From assembly GCA_964625175.1 (NCBI GenBank), contig CAZVAO010000056.1:1-15256 (forward strand): DNA of 15,256 nt, read 5' to 3'. Under the pieces are notes generated by a model. That model saw only the letters and a program-made list of their open reading frames with translations, ran no database searches and was not told the DNA's origin. Source of the DNA: CAZVAO01 sp964625175. GTDB taxonomy: Bacteria > Bacillota > UBA994 > PWPR01. Both the position numbers and the translations under genes were made by a program. Shown here in pieces: positions 1 to 8,379 of the stretch. Each line of letters starts with the position of its first letter. The stretch's first letter is position 1.

Positions 1-1607
1 GCGGCTACCGTACCATCAGTACGTGATTCAGTACCGCCAACCAGCACGCCAGTTTCAGGATCGCGCCAGATGATCTGACCGCGCCCAAACCCACCTTGAC
101 TGGATTCAACAGTAATTTTATGGCCTTTGCGAATCAAAGCATTGATGACATGCTGGGGGAAGCCCATCTCAAGACTAACTTCCATGCCTCTGTTCCAGCG
201 CCAACGCGGTGCATCAAGCGCTGCTTGGGGGTTGAGGTTATAATCGACAGCGTTCATGACTACTTGCATATGACCTTGTGGTTGCATGAAACCACCCATA
301 ACGCCGAATGGTCCGACCGGGACATCACCTTTGGTCAGGAAACCAGGAATAATGGTATGATAGGTGCGTTTGCCACCTTCAAGATGGTTATCGTGTGTTG
401 GGTCCAGTGAGAAGTTCTTGCCGCGGTTCTGCAATGCAATACCCGTTCCAGGAACGACAATCCCTGAGCCGAAGCCCATGTAGTTACTCTGAATGTAGGA
501 AATCATATTGCCTTCTTCATCAGCTGCACAGAGGTAAACCGTGCCACCCTTTTTGGGTTCGCCAGCTTCAGGTTCGAGCGCGACATCGCTAATAAGGGCG
601 CGCCGTTTGGCTGCGTATTCTTCTGACAGCAACTCTTCATTGGTGACATTCATATACTTGCTATCGGTGACATATTTAAGTCCGTCAGCGAAAGCCAATT
701 TCATACTTTCGATTTGATTGTGAAGGGTTTTGACATCATCACGACCGCCCATTTCCAAACCTTTGGCAATTTGCAATCCCATTAGACCGACAATACCTTG
801 CCCATTAGGTGGAATCTCCCAAACATTATAGCCATGGTATTCAACGCCCACTGGTTCAACCCATTCGGGATAGAAGTCGGCGAGATCTTCCTTGCGGATG
901 AAGCCGTTGTATTCTTTAGAAAGGGCATCAATTTTATCAGCAAGTTCGCCGCGGTAAAAGGCTTCAGCATTGGTTTCGCCAATCAGTTCCAGGGTGCGGG
1001 CATGATCCTCAGAAGCCCACATGTCGCCTGCTTCAGGGGTTTTGCCATTGGGCTCGAAAACTTTAAACCATTCGGCGAATTCACCACCTGCGCATTTTGC
1101 GCGATAGTTGGCAGCCCCGCGCTTCCATGCGGCAGAGGCAACGGGTGAAACAGGATAACCTTCACGCGCATATTTGACTGCGGGGGCTAAAACTTCACTT
1201 AAGGGCAGTTTGCCAAATTTCTTATTTAAGGCTGCCCAGGCACCAGGAATCCCAGGAACATTTACAGGGATTAGGCCATAGGTTGGCATCTCATCGTAAC
1301 CAAGCGCCTTGACTGCGTCAATTGAGATCCCCTTTGGTGCGGGACCGCTGGAATTTAAACCATGAAGTTTTCCTTTGGTCCAAACGAGAGCAAAGCCGTC
1401 TCCACCAATACCATTGGAGGTAGGTTCTAATACAGTAAGGCAAGCGGCAGTTGCCACGGCTGCGTCAATCGCGTTACCACCCTTTTTAAGGATATCTAGC
1501 CCAGCTTGAGCGGCTAGCGGTTGAGAAGTGGCTACCATGCCTTTGCGGGCAAATACTGCGCGTCTGCGTGCGGGATAAGGATAATAAAGGGAATCATTCT
1601 TTAACAT
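1..1607 (-). CDS. Gamma-glutamyltransferase family protein (YwrD-like), C-terminus cut off
   Basis: Ntn-hydrolase of the gamma-glutamyltransferase family, which cleaves or transfers gamma-glutamyl groups from glutathione-like or other gamma-glutamyl compounds. Read on the minus strand from the ATG at 1607-1605, preceded by AAGGAG; 535 codons are visible before the edge. Family landmarks in order: GGNAIDAAVATAACL (about residues 41-55), NGIGGDGFALVW, PVNVPGIPGAW, EIPPNGQG, ESMKLAFADG, the probable autoprocessing/nucleophile Thr356 in GGTVYLCAAD, then QSNYMGFGSGIVVPGTG, a VMGGFMQPQGH stretch, and GGTESRTDGTVA at the very edge. In this family that last motif sits a few residues from the end, so little is missing. 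The Thr-Val context, rather than the Thr-Thr-His of classical GGT, and the GSGIVVPGTG segment match the YwrD-like branch. No signal peptide is visible, so a cytoplasmic enzyme is likely. It is divergent from the ABC exporter. Family assignment is firm; the substrate is not known. Confidence 0.93.
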   Translation of the reverse strand, partial: MLKNDSLYYPYPARRRAVFARKGMVATSQPLAAQAGLDILKKGGNAIDAAVATAACLTVLEPTSNGIGGDGFALVWTKGKLHGLNSSGPAPKGISIDAVKALGYDEMPTYGLIPVNVPGIPGAWAALNKKFGKLPLSEVLAPAVKYAREGYPVSPVASAAWKRGAANYRAKCAGGEFAEWFKVFEPNGKTPEAGDMWASEDHARTLELIGETNAEAFYRGELADKIDALSKEYNGFIRKEDLADFYPEWVEPVGVEYHGYNVWEIPPNGQGIVGLMGLQIAKGLEMGGRDDVKTLHNQIESMKLAFADGLKYVTDSKYMNVTNEELLSEEYAAKRRALISDVALEPEAGEPKKGGTVYLCAADEEGNMISYIQSNYMGFGSGIVVPGTGIALQNRGKNFSLDPTHDNHLEGGKRTYHTIIPGFLTKGDVPVGPFGVMGGFMQPQGHMQVVMNAVDYNLNPQAALDAPRWRWNRGMEVSLEMGFPQHVINALIRKGHKITVESSQGGFGRGQIIWRDPETGVLVGGTESRTDGTVA

Positions 1608-1701
1608 ATTCGAACTCCTTATTGATAAATTGTTGAAAAATGACTCAAAACAATCAGACAACCCGATAAATTTAGGATCAAGATCGCTTTGAGACTCTCT
1701 A

Positions 1702-1710
1702 ATTATAACA
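1702..1710 (-). promoter_or_regulatory. Extended -10 promoter for the GGT-family gene
   Basis: The minus strand reads TGTTATAAT, an exact extended -10 (TGnTATAAT), about 95 bases upstream of the GGT-family start. No good -35 hexamer lies 16-18 bases further up, which is normal for extended -10 promoters. Inferred from sequence only. Confidence 0.55.
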
Positions 1711-1777
1711 TATTATTGCTTTTATTAAAGTTGCCAAAATAATTCTTGTAGAGATGTTTAAGTTTTTTGTTATAGGG

Positions 1778-1783
1778 TATAAT
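1778..1783 (+). promoter_or_regulatory. Possible -10 box for the ABC exporter operon
   Basis: A perfect TATAAT lies 74 bases upstream of the ABC ATPase start in the A/T-rich divergent region (1608-1856). The best -35 candidate (TTTAAG at 1757-1762) is weak and only 15 bases away, so this is tentative. Nothing else recognisable is seen in the 249-base spacer apart from the opposite-strand promoter. Confidence 0.35.
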
Positions 1784-1856
1784 TGATTTAGCGGCCGTAT
1801 TTGCCGACTAATAGATGTATATGGGTAATGCATTTTTAATTGGGAGTGAATGACTA

Positions 1857-2573
1857 TTGTTAAAGTTAATGAATTTAACTAAAAATTATGATGGAAAGAA
1901 ACTAGCGGTTGATGGGATCGATTTGCAGGTCGAACCTGGCGAAATATTTGGGTTTATCGGACCAAATGGGGCGGGGAAAACAACCACAATCAATATGATT
2001 ACCGGGTTATTATTCCCAACTGATGGCCAAGTGCTGATTAACAATGTGGATGTACAACAAGATCCAGTTGCGGCAAAAAAACAATTCACCTTTGTGCCTG
2101 ATCATCCTGAAATATTTGATGCCATCAGTGGATTCGATTACCTCAACTTCATTGGGGATATCTATGGTGTACCTGCAGAGCTACGAAAGATAAAGATTGA
2201 GAAATTCACGAAACCGTTTGGAATCTATGAGAATTTGGGGCAGGCGATTAACTCCTATTCCCACGGTATGAAACAGAAACTGCTCATTAGTGGGGCATTG
2301 CTGCCAGACCCTCAATTATTTATCTTGGATGAGCCTTTGGCGGGGCTTGACCCCCGTTCAGCGCGCATGTTGAAGGATCTGATGAAAGAACATTGCGCGA
2401 AAGGAGGAACTGTGTTTTTCTCTTCCCATGTTCTTGAAGTCGTCGAGGATCTCTGTGATCGTATTGCAATTATCAAGAACGGCAAGATTATCGCACTGGG
2501 CACGGTGGATGAGATTCGCGCGAAATCAGCATCTCTTGAAGACATCTTCTTGGAGTTGACCGAAGATGAGTAA
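1857..2573 (+). CDS. ABC transporter ATP-binding protein (ABC-2/exporter type)
   Basis: Energises an ABC exporter together with the permease encoded next to it. 238 residues, normal for a single nucleotide-binding domain. Seen in order: Walker A GPNGAGKT (35-42), a Q-loop position where Asp82 in VPDHPEIFD replaces Gln (common in EcsA/exporter-type ATPases), signature SHGMKQK (135-141), Walker B LFILDEP (154-160), D-loop LAGLDP, and H-loop His191 in FSSH. All catalytic elements are present. The start is a TTG with GGGAGTG about 8 bases upstream; the first internal ATG (codon 5) has no comparable ribosome binding site. It overlaps the permease start by 8 bp (ATGAGTAA), implying translational coupling. 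The exported substrate cannot be told. Confidence 0.93.
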   Translation: MLKLMNLTKNYDGKKLAVDGIDLQVEPGEIFGFIGPNGAGKTTTINMITGLLFPTDGQVLINNVDVQQDPVAAKKQFTFVPDHPEIFDAISGFDYLNFIGDIYGVPAELRKIKIEKFTKPFGIYENLGQAINSYSHGMKQKLLISGALLPDPQLFILDEPLAGLDPRSARMLKDLMKEHCAKGGTVFFSSHVLEVVEDLCDRIAIIKNGKIIALGTVDEIRAKSASLEDIFLELTEDE

Positions 2574-3987
2574 TTACATTGCATTGACTAAAGTTGAAAT
2601 GAAAAATTACTGGCGTTTATTAACCCGAAATATGGGTGTGGGTAATCGCCGCCGTATGATGATTCCTTTGCTTTTATTATTGGTATTTAGCTTTGGCGTC
2701 ATGGGGTTTCAATTAGCAAATGCGGTCTACCAAGGCTTTGAGCCCCTTGGTATGCCTGAATTGACCATTACAGTGCTCTATTTAGGGGCTTCCCTGATGG
2801 TGCTGTTACTTTCGTTTTCTGCCTTAATCAACCTTTTCTATTATTCAAAGAACACAGGATTTCTCTTGACCTTGCCGATCACGGAGAACACCATTATTCT
2901 TTCACGCTTATCGGTGCAATACATTTATAGCTGGATTATGAGTATGGCGTTGGTCTTACCTGCTCTTATTACCTTCTTTAGCCGTGGTCACATGACCTTA
3001 ATTGGTTTGGTGGGTGGTGTGTTGGCCGTTTTCTTGGTGCCCATGATTCCGCTCCTTGTATCAGCACTTCTAGTGATGGCCTTCATGGGGGCGTTAGGTC
3101 GCTTCCTCAATCGGCGAATCGTTACCGTATTCGTGAACATCATGCTGTTTGTCGTGATTATTGGCCTGCAGATTGTTGTAACGCGCCAATCGATGGAGAG
3201 CGATTTTTTAGTTAAGCTCTTTCTCTCAGGCAATGGTTTGCTCTACTATTTGGGACTGCAGTTTCCCCCATCAATATGGGCAACCCAGATGGTCAATGGA
3301 TCAATCAGCGCTTTGCTCTATTTTGTCGTGTTGAATATGGCTTTAATTGTGGCAGTTAACTTCCTTATTCGGCCCATGGTGCGTCAATCCTTGCGTCAAT
3401 ATAATCAAGGAGAAACCAAGGTCATCACGAAACGAGCAGATTATGGTGGGAGCTCTGTAAGAAGGGCACTTGTTCGGCGNNNNNNNNNNNNNNNNNNNNN
3501 NNNNNNNNNNNNNNNNNNNNNNNNNNNNNNNNNNNNNNNNNNNNNNNNNNNNNNNNNNNNNNNNNNNNNNNNNNNNNNNCTAATCAGCTGTGCCTATATC
3601 ATTACATTGAGCATCATGGTTACATTACCCTTATTACTGTGGATCTTGCCGTTGGGTATTTCGGATATCCTCTGGGCATTTGTCTTAATCATCCCGGCGA
3701 TCTATGCCATGTTGACGATCGATATGATTATTGATATCAGCAAACCCATCCTCAACTGGACAAGCCCTACGCAAGCCATTAAGAATAACCTAAATATTTT
3801 GGTTGCTTTAGCCTGGCGCATCGCAGTAGGAATCCTTGCATACGGTGTGATCAAGGTTTTGGGAGCAGCGGTTACCCTAAGTAGTTTGAAATATGTGCTG
3901 GTCGGCATCTTTATAATCGCTGCTGGAACTGGTCATTTGCTACTACAAAAGAGCATCGCTAAATACGCTAAAATTGAAGTAAGATAA
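2566..3987 (+). CDS. ABC-2 type exporter permease, interrupted by an assembly gap
   Basis: Integral membrane partner of the upstream ATPase. Hydrophobic segments are visible around residues 31-54, 66-94, 117-138, 143-177, 184-205 and 247-267, followed by a charged loop (RPMVRQSLRQYNQGE). The 100-N gap then covers about residues 305-338. After it come several more membrane segments and a conserved-looking amphipathic stretch, SPTQAIKNNLNILVAL. The reading frame on the two sides agrees across the 100 N. A gap of exactly 100 N is usually a placeholder of unknown length, however, so the nominal 473 residues and the continuity are not proven; relatives are often somewhat longer. Translation probably depends on coupling to the ATPase gene. 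It resembles the large clostridial exporter permeases of ABC-2 type; substrate unknown. Confidence 0.85.
   Translation: MSNYIALTKVEMKNYWRLLTRNMGVGNRRRMMIPLLLLLVFSFGVMGFQLANAVYQGFEPLGMPELTITVLYLGASLMVLLLSFSALINLFYYSKNTGFLLTLPITENTIILSRLSVQYIYSWIMSMALVLPALITFFSRGHMTLIGLVGGVLAVFLVPMIPLLVSALLVMAFMGALGRFLNRRIVTVFVNIMLFVVIIGLQIVVTRQSMESDFLVKLFLSGNGLLYYLGLQFPPSIWATQMVNGSISALLYFVVLNMALIVAVNFLIRPMVRQSLRQYNQGETKVITKRADYGGSSVRRALVRXXXXXXXXXXXXXXXXXXXXXXXXXXXXXXXXXXLISCAYIITLSIMVTLPLLLWILPLGISDILWAFVLIIPAIYAMLTIDMIIDISKPILNWTSPTQAIKNNLNILVALAWRIAVGILAYGVIKVLGAAVTLSSLKYVLVGIFIIAAGTGHLLLQKSIAKYAKIEVR
3480..3579. other. Assembly gap (100 N)
   Basis: One hundred consecutive undetermined bases inside the ABC permease gene. 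The round number suggests a scaffolding placeholder, so distances across it are nominal. Confidence 0.98.
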
Positions 3988-3997
3988 AGCATAGAAC

Positions 3998-4030
3998 AAA
4001 CCCCGAGGAATTAATTCCTCGGGGTTTTAA
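3998..4030. terminator. Bidirectional intrinsic terminator between ABC permease and MOP flippase
   Basis: Perfect 30-base palindrome 3998-4027: arm AAACCCCGAGGAATT and its exact complement, with a GC-rich lower stem. A T-rich tail follows on the plus strand (TTTTAATATTT), and the A-rich flank ACAAA gives a short T-tract on the minus strand. It lies 11 bases after the permease stop and 33 bases from the convergent MOP gene's stop, so it can serve both. Confidence 0.88.
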
Positions 4031-4059
4031 TATTTAATGTGAATGTTAGATGGTCGTGT

Positions 4060-5418
4060 CTAGGAGGAGGTCTTTGCTTGCTTCGCCTTCGCAACGGATC
4101 GCAGAAACGCAGACCGCAACACGGTTGCTTCAACCCCCAACCCAACAATCATACCAATCGCAGCAGCCATGGCACCGATTTGGGGCATGATTAGGGCTAA
4201 AACTAGAACGCTAATTGAGGCAACGGCCATATTTACCATTTTCGCTACACTTAGTATCTTGGTATTTCTGAGACCCATCAGCAAGCCCATATAAAACTCA
4301 TTGCTCGCGATCAGTACGGGGGCAAGGATCAGAATCATCATCACAGGTTTACTCGCGGCAGCTAAGGCGGGGGTCACACCAATCAGGTTTTCCAGCATCC
4401 ATGTGCCGAGTGGTGTAAAAGCTAATATAGCCAAGAGACCCGATAGCGACAAACTGATAATCGTTCGAAACTTACGTAAATAGGCGACACGGTCTTGTGA
4501 GCCCCCGTAAATGAGGGTAACCTGCCTAAGATTGTTTTCAATGAACCCCATGAAGATCCAGACTAAGTTCTGGGCAACTTGATAGGTGGCAAGGGACAAT
4601 TCAGGATCTGCGGTGCGTGTCAAACCAAAATTCAGCAAGGGTCGACCCAATGTCCAAATGAAAGACATCAGCAGAAGGGGCCAGACGAAGGTGAAGGCAT
4701 CACCAGTTGTTAGGTGATGACGTTCTTCTTCATGTGTAGAATTCTCAGGTATGTGACGGTAGAGCCTAAAGGCGAAGAAGGAATTAACAGATGCCTCACA
4801 AGCCATTCCCAAAAGCCAGATGAGAATCCCTACCGTTGCACCATTGAATAAATCGAGTTTGGGGAGTGTCACCGCCAGAAACAACATGAAGGCAATACGG
4901 ACAGCAACTGAGTAGGTTAAATATTGCGTCTTTTTACGCGTGATAATTATTCCTTGACTATAGGCGCGCAGTGTGTAAATAAAAGGTAGGGCAACACAAA
5001 ACCGCGCCGCAATAGCAATCTCAGGATAGAGGTCGGCGGGCGCATTAAAAATATTAATAAAAACAAATTCGCCTACAGGTGTAAACGCCATGACTGATAG
5101 CAGAGCGAATGAAACGGCAGCAATTTGAATCATCAATTTGCGACCTGTTCGAAAACTCGCTTTGTCATGAGCCAAGGCAACAAGCATTTGCCGTGTCGTA
5201 AAGGTGGGGGAGGCAAACATGTTCATGATGCTCATCGTTAGTGCATAAGCAGCAAGGGCAATCGTAGGATTAGCAACTCGGCTGACACCAGAGTTAATCA
5301 CCGAATGACTTGACATCATGATAACGGCATATAGGCCTAAGGGAATATAAAAACGCAAAAGATCAGATAAAACGATGGGTGTATTACGTTTGTCAGGTGT
5401 TTGATTCACAGTAATCAC
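4060..5418 (-). CDS. MOP-superfamily (MATE/flippase-like) membrane protein
   Basis: About 450-residue polytopic membrane protein with roughly twelve hydrophobic segments in two halves, consistent with the MOP superfamily (MATE pumps, polysaccharide flippases, ANK-like transporters). Features seen: an N-terminal PLGLYAVIMMSSHSVINSG segment, PTFTTRQMLVALAHDK in the first half, RAYSQGIIITRKKTQYLTYS mid-protein, and a repeated topology starting at FVWPLLLMSFIWTLGRPLLNFGLTR. The RGAGDTR/RGAGATK loops of the NorM/DinF-type MATE gene at 9374 are absent, so it belongs to a different branch. Start: the GTG at 5418 directly abuts AGAAGAGA, too close for a normal ribosome binding site. A second GTG at 5409 (codon 4), about 8 bases from the same purine run, is an equally likely or better start. 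Substrate unknown; a lipid-linked or small organic molecule is typical. Confidence 0.75.
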   Translation of the reverse strand: MITVNQTPDKRNTPIVLSDLLRFYIPLGLYAVIMMSSHSVINSGVSRVANPTIALAAYALTMSIMNMFASPTFTTRQMLVALAHDKASFRTGRKLMIQIAAVSFALLSVMAFTPVGEFVFINIFNAPADLYPEIAIAARFCVALPFIYTLRAYSQGIIITRKKTQYLTYSVAVRIAFMLFLAVTLPKLDLFNGATVGILIWLLGMACEASVNSFFAFRLYRHIPENSTHEEERHHLTTGDAFTFVWPLLLMSFIWTLGRPLLNFGLTRTADPELSLATYQVAQNLVWIFMGFIENNLRQVTLIYGGSQDRVAYLRKFRTIISLSLSGLLAILAFTPLGTWMLENLIGVTPALAAASKPVMMILILAPVLIASNEFYMGLLMGLRNTKILSVAKMVNMAVASISVLVLALIMPQIGAMAAAIGMIVGLGVEATVLRSAFLRSVAKAKQAKTSS

Positions 5419-5446
5419 TCTCTTCTAGACACCAGGTCCAGTTTGT

Positions 5447-5475
5447 ATTCTATCTATAGTTTTGAGGCACGTCAA
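5447..5475 (-). promoter_or_regulatory. Sigma-A promoter for the MOP flippase gene
   Basis: The minus strand shows TTGACG (5475-5470), a 17-base spacer and TAGAAT (5452-5447). The predicted start of transcription, near 5440, is only about 22-31 bases from the two GTG start candidates. Confidence 0.7.
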
Positions 5476-5513
5476 TAGCAATCCCTACTGTTCGAATCAC
5501 TTAAAGGGCTAAA

Positions 5514-5543
5514 TTGAAAAATTTTATTCGATTCCCGTAGCAT
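5514..5543 (+). promoter_or_regulatory. Weak candidate promoter for the CapA-M24 operon
   Basis: TTGAAA (5514-5519), an 18-base spacer, then TAGCAT (5538-5543). The -10 overlaps the left arm of a short inverted repeat, AGCATT (5539-5544) with AATGCT (5554-5559), which could be an operator or chance. Tentative. Confidence 0.3.
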
Positions 5544-5605
5544 TTAGCAGGAGAATGCTTATTTAATAGCTAATTATCTAACAAGATAAACATGGAGGTG
5601 TTGGA

Positions 5606-6928
5606 ATGAAGTATAACGATGAATCACGCAATTTTACACTGACTGCTACAGGTGATATCTTTATTACCCGCTCATTACGTCCGTATACAGAACCAGCCTA
5701 TCTTGATATGTGGAAGATTGTGCAAGACGCTGATATTCGATTCACAAATTTCGAAATGTTGGTCCACAACTTTGAGGGATACCCCGTCGCCCAAAGTGGA
5801 GGAACCTATACACAGGTCGATGAAACCATCATGTTGGATATGGATTATGCTGGGTTTAACCTTTTCTCACTCGCCAATAATCACTCCTTAGATTACAGTG
5901 CAACTGGCATGAGACGGACAATAGAAATTTTTGATGATTATGGGTTTACCCATGCCGGAACAGGAGAGAATTTGTCAGATGCTCGCTCTCCCCGTTTTCT
6001 TGACTTGGATAATGGTCGCGTAGCGCTCATTGCTGCGGCTTCTAGTTTTGCTGCCCACGGAGCAGCAGGTGAACAGCGCAACGATTCCAAGGGACGACCT
6101 GGACTTAATCCTGTGCACTACAATACCTATTACGAGGTGGACAAAGCGCACTTTGAGTATGTCAAAAAACTTAATGAGAATACCGGCAGCAAGAAGCAGA
6201 AAGATGTATTTGTTAAAGCAGGTTGGCGTGCTGCGGAACCTGATGGGGTTTGTAGCATCGGTGCTACAAAGTTTGTCCAAGGCGATAATCCTGGTATCCA
6301 TACCACTATAAGTAAAGCAGATCGCGAAGGCAATCTCAAGTGGATTAGTGATGCCGCACGACAGGCCGATTTTGTCGTGTTTTCTATGCATAGCCATGAG
6401 GGTCACCCGGAAGACTTCTGGAAGCCAGCTGAATTCCATGAGCCATTTGCTCACGATTGTATTGATGCTGGAGCGGATATCTATCTGGGCCATGGCCCGC
6501 ACTACATGCGTGGTTTGGAAATCTATAATGGCAAGCCGATCTTTTACAGCTTAGGCAACTTTGTCTTCCAGAATGAGACCGTGCGCATCATGCCCCATGA
6601 TAACTATCTAAAAACACAATTGACCCATGAAAATACACCGGCCGATTATTATGATAAGCGTTCGGATGGTGATCAAAAAGGATTCCCATCTGCACCGCGT
6701 TTCTGGCAGTCCGTATTGCCATGGTGTCGCTTTGAAGATGGTAAGGTTGTTGAGATTAAATTGTACCCCATCACCCTCGGTTTCGGTAAAAAGCGCACCG
6801 TACGCGGTCGTCCTATGCTAGCGCTTGATGCAGAAGGTGCTGATATCTTGCGTCAATTTGCAGAACTATCTAAACCGTTTGGAACTACAATCGAGATTAA
6901 AGATAACGTCGGATATGTGAAATTATAA
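5606..6928 (+). CDS. CapA-family (PGA_cap) metallophosphatase-like protein
   Basis: Calcineurin-like metallophosphatase fold of the bacterial capsule synthesis CapA family, named after the poly-gamma-glutamate capsule protein. 440 residues. Metal-site motifs are present: TGDI (15-18), NFE (48-50), SLANNHSLDY (88-97, with the NNH motif), MHSHEGHPED (261-270), YLGHGPHYMRG (293-303, with the paired histidines), and the family's YSLGNFVF (314-321). Unlike capsule CapA it has no N-terminal membrane anchor or signal peptide, so it is probably cytoplasmic. Residues 150-245 form an insertion of unclear role, and the C-terminal 100 residues are a separate region. GGAGGTG precedes the ATG by 5 bases. 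It is 14 bp upstream of the M24 peptidase gene, with which it clearly forms an operon. Cytoplasmic CapA relatives have no settled reaction; a hydrolase role on a peptide-like or phosphorylated substrate is inferred. Confidence 0.88.
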   Translation: MKYNDESRNFTLTATGDIFITRSLRPYTEPAYLDMWKIVQDADIRFTNFEMLVHNFEGYPVAQSGGTYTQVDETIMLDMDYAGFNLFSLANNHSLDYSATGMRRTIEIFDDYGFTHAGTGENLSDARSPRFLDLDNGRVALIAAASSFAAHGAAGEQRNDSKGRPGLNPVHYNTYYEVDKAHFEYVKKLNENTGSKKQKDVFVKAGWRAAEPDGVCSIGATKFVQGDNPGIHTTISKADREGNLKWISDAARQADFVVFSMHSHEGHPEDFWKPAEFHEPFAHDCIDAGADIYLGHGPHYMRGLEIYNGKPIFYSLGNFVFQNETVRIMPHDNYLKTQLTHENTPADYYDKRSDGDQKGFPSAPRFWQSVLPWCRFEDGKVVEIKLYPITLGFGKKRTVRGRPMLALDAEGADILRQFAELSKPFGTTIEIKDNVGYVKL

Positions 6929-6942
6929 TAGGAGGTCTATTT

Positions 6943-8238
6943 ATGAGTGAATTAGGTGTGCGCAAGCAGATTGATGTAGCCGGTTTCTCCAATTTTGAAC
7001 ACAAAATACTGCCACTACGTGAGCGTGCAGATGTCAGGGATCGCTGGTTGAAGCTGCGCCTTGAGACGGTTTTACCGCGGATTATGGCACGCGAAGGGTT
7101 CGATATGTGGATTGTGATTGCTCGCGAATACAACGAAGATCCTGTTACGATGACCTTGTTACCCGCTCGCATGCTCTCTGCCCGTCGCCGCACGATTCTG
7201 GTTTTTACGCGTAAAGAAGATGGTACTGTAGAGCGGTTGAGCTTGGCTCGTCCTGTTCCTGCCCTTGAGGTTTATTATAAGGGTGTTTGGACAGATAAGA
7301 GTTTGACCCAGCATGAGTGTTTAGCGGCGGTTGTCAAAGAGCGCGACCCAAAAACAATTGGAATCAATATTAGCAACACGTTTGCCTTCGGTGATGGTCT
7401 GACAAAAGGGGAGTACGACTTGCTGGCAGACGCGTTAGGCGAGAAGTATGTGTCCCGCTTCAAAGGGGCTGAGCGATTATGTCTCGGGTGGCTTGAGTAT
7501 CGAACGCCAGATGAGATTGCCACCTATGTTGGCATTAATGAAATCGCCCATGGACTCATTCGTGAGGCTTTCTCTTCTCGGGTCGTTCTCCCAGGTGTTA
7601 CAACGGCGAATGATGTAGCCTGGTGGATTCGGCAGCGGATTAATAGTTTGGGACTTAAGAGTTGGTTTATGCCATCCATCGATATTCAACGACACGGTTG
7701 CAAATCGGTGGATAGCGATACTATTATTATGCCAGGCGATGTACTCCACTGTGATATCGGGATTGTCTATCTTGGCCTTTGTACCGATACCCAACAGAAT
7801 GCTTATGTCTTAAAGCTGGGTGAGAATGAAGTGCCTAAAGGGCTGGTCGATGCTTTAGCCACAGGGAATCGTCTTCAAGACATCCATGCAATGCATATGA
7901 AGACAGGTCATAGTGGTAACCAGATTCTACGTGGGGCTTTGGATCAAGCGCAGTCAGAAGGCATTATCCCATCCATTTACTCACATCCTATTGGTTATAA
8001 TGGCCATGGGGCTGGTCCAACAATCGGTCTTTGGGATCACCAAGAAGGTGTGCCTGGACGTGGCGATTATGAATTATTTGAGAATACCGCCTATGCCATG
8101 GAACTCAATATCGTGAAAACGATTCCAGAGTGGGATGATCAGCTGGTTCGTATTGCACTGGAGCAAACGATTATTTACACAGATAGTCAAGTGCATTTCA
8201 TGAGTGGGCGGCAGGTTAACTGGCATATAATCCGCTAA
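6943..8238 (+). CDS. M24-family metallopeptidase (Xaa-Pro peptidase/creatinase fold)
   Basis: Pita-bread-fold dinuclear metal hydrolase. 431 residues: an N-terminal creatinase-like domain (about 30-175) and a C-terminal catalytic domain (about 190-430). Metal ligands can be placed by family spacing: Asp271 (HCDIG), Asp282 (CTDTQQ), a His in GYNGHGAGPTIG (His355 most likely, His348 also possible), Glu387 (AMELNI) and Glu407 (ALEQT). All five are present, so the enzyme should be active. There is no signal peptide. AGGAGG lies 7 bases before the ATG. It is the second gene of the CapA-M24 operon and probably ends at the hairpin at 8380-8412. M24 members cleave Xaa-Pro peptides or other C-N bonds (creatine, dimethylsulfoniopropionate); the substrate here is undetermined. 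Confidence 0.92.
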   Translation: MSELGVRKQIDVAGFSNFEHKILPLRERADVRDRWLKLRLETVLPRIMAREGFDMWIVIAREYNEDPVTMTLLPARMLSARRRTILVFTRKEDGTVERLSLARPVPALEVYYKGVWTDKSLTQHECLAAVVKERDPKTIGINISNTFAFGDGLTKGEYDLLADALGEKYVSRFKGAERLCLGWLEYRTPDEIATYVGINEIAHGLIREAFSSRVVLPGVTTANDVAWWIRQRINSLGLKSWFMPSIDIQRHGCKSVDSDTIIMPGDVLHCDIGIVYLGLCTDTQQNAYVLKLGENEVPKGLVDALATGNRLQDIHAMHMKTGHSGNQILRGALDQAQSEGIIPSIYSHPIGYNGHGAGPTIGLWDHQEGVPGRGDYELFENTAYAMELNIVKTIPEWDDQLVRIALEQTIIYTDSQVHFMSGRQVNWHIIR

Positions 8239-8242
8239 CTTA

Positions 8243-8363
8243 AGAATTCCAGAAATGAGCGCTACCGTTGTTGCTCGGATGTTTGCTTATTCGACGTACC
8301 ATATGTACGCCATCATCGCACAAACATGCTCGCGCCTAGGTATCATCGCATTTCTGAGATTCT
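8243..8363. repeat. 121-bp imperfect palindrome (MITE/REP-like)
   Basis: Left side from AGAATTCCAGAAATG matches the reverse complement of the right end (AGAATCTCAGAAATG). Further matching blocks occur inward, TACC/GGTA, GCTCGGATGTTTG/CAAACATGCTCGC and GACGTAC/GTACGCC, around a central CATATG. It starts 5 bases after the M24 stop codon and would form one long imperfect stem in RNA. No transposase is nearby. It is interpreted as a dispersed palindromic element. Confidence 0.7.
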
Positions 8364-8379
8364 AATTATCAAGTAAAAA

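Noticed and set aside
96..1171. Several open frames on both strands inside the first 1.2 kb (for example 96-410, 798-1148)
   Set aside because: They lie in other frames of the GGT-family gene, whose minus-strand translation carries clear family motifs throughout.
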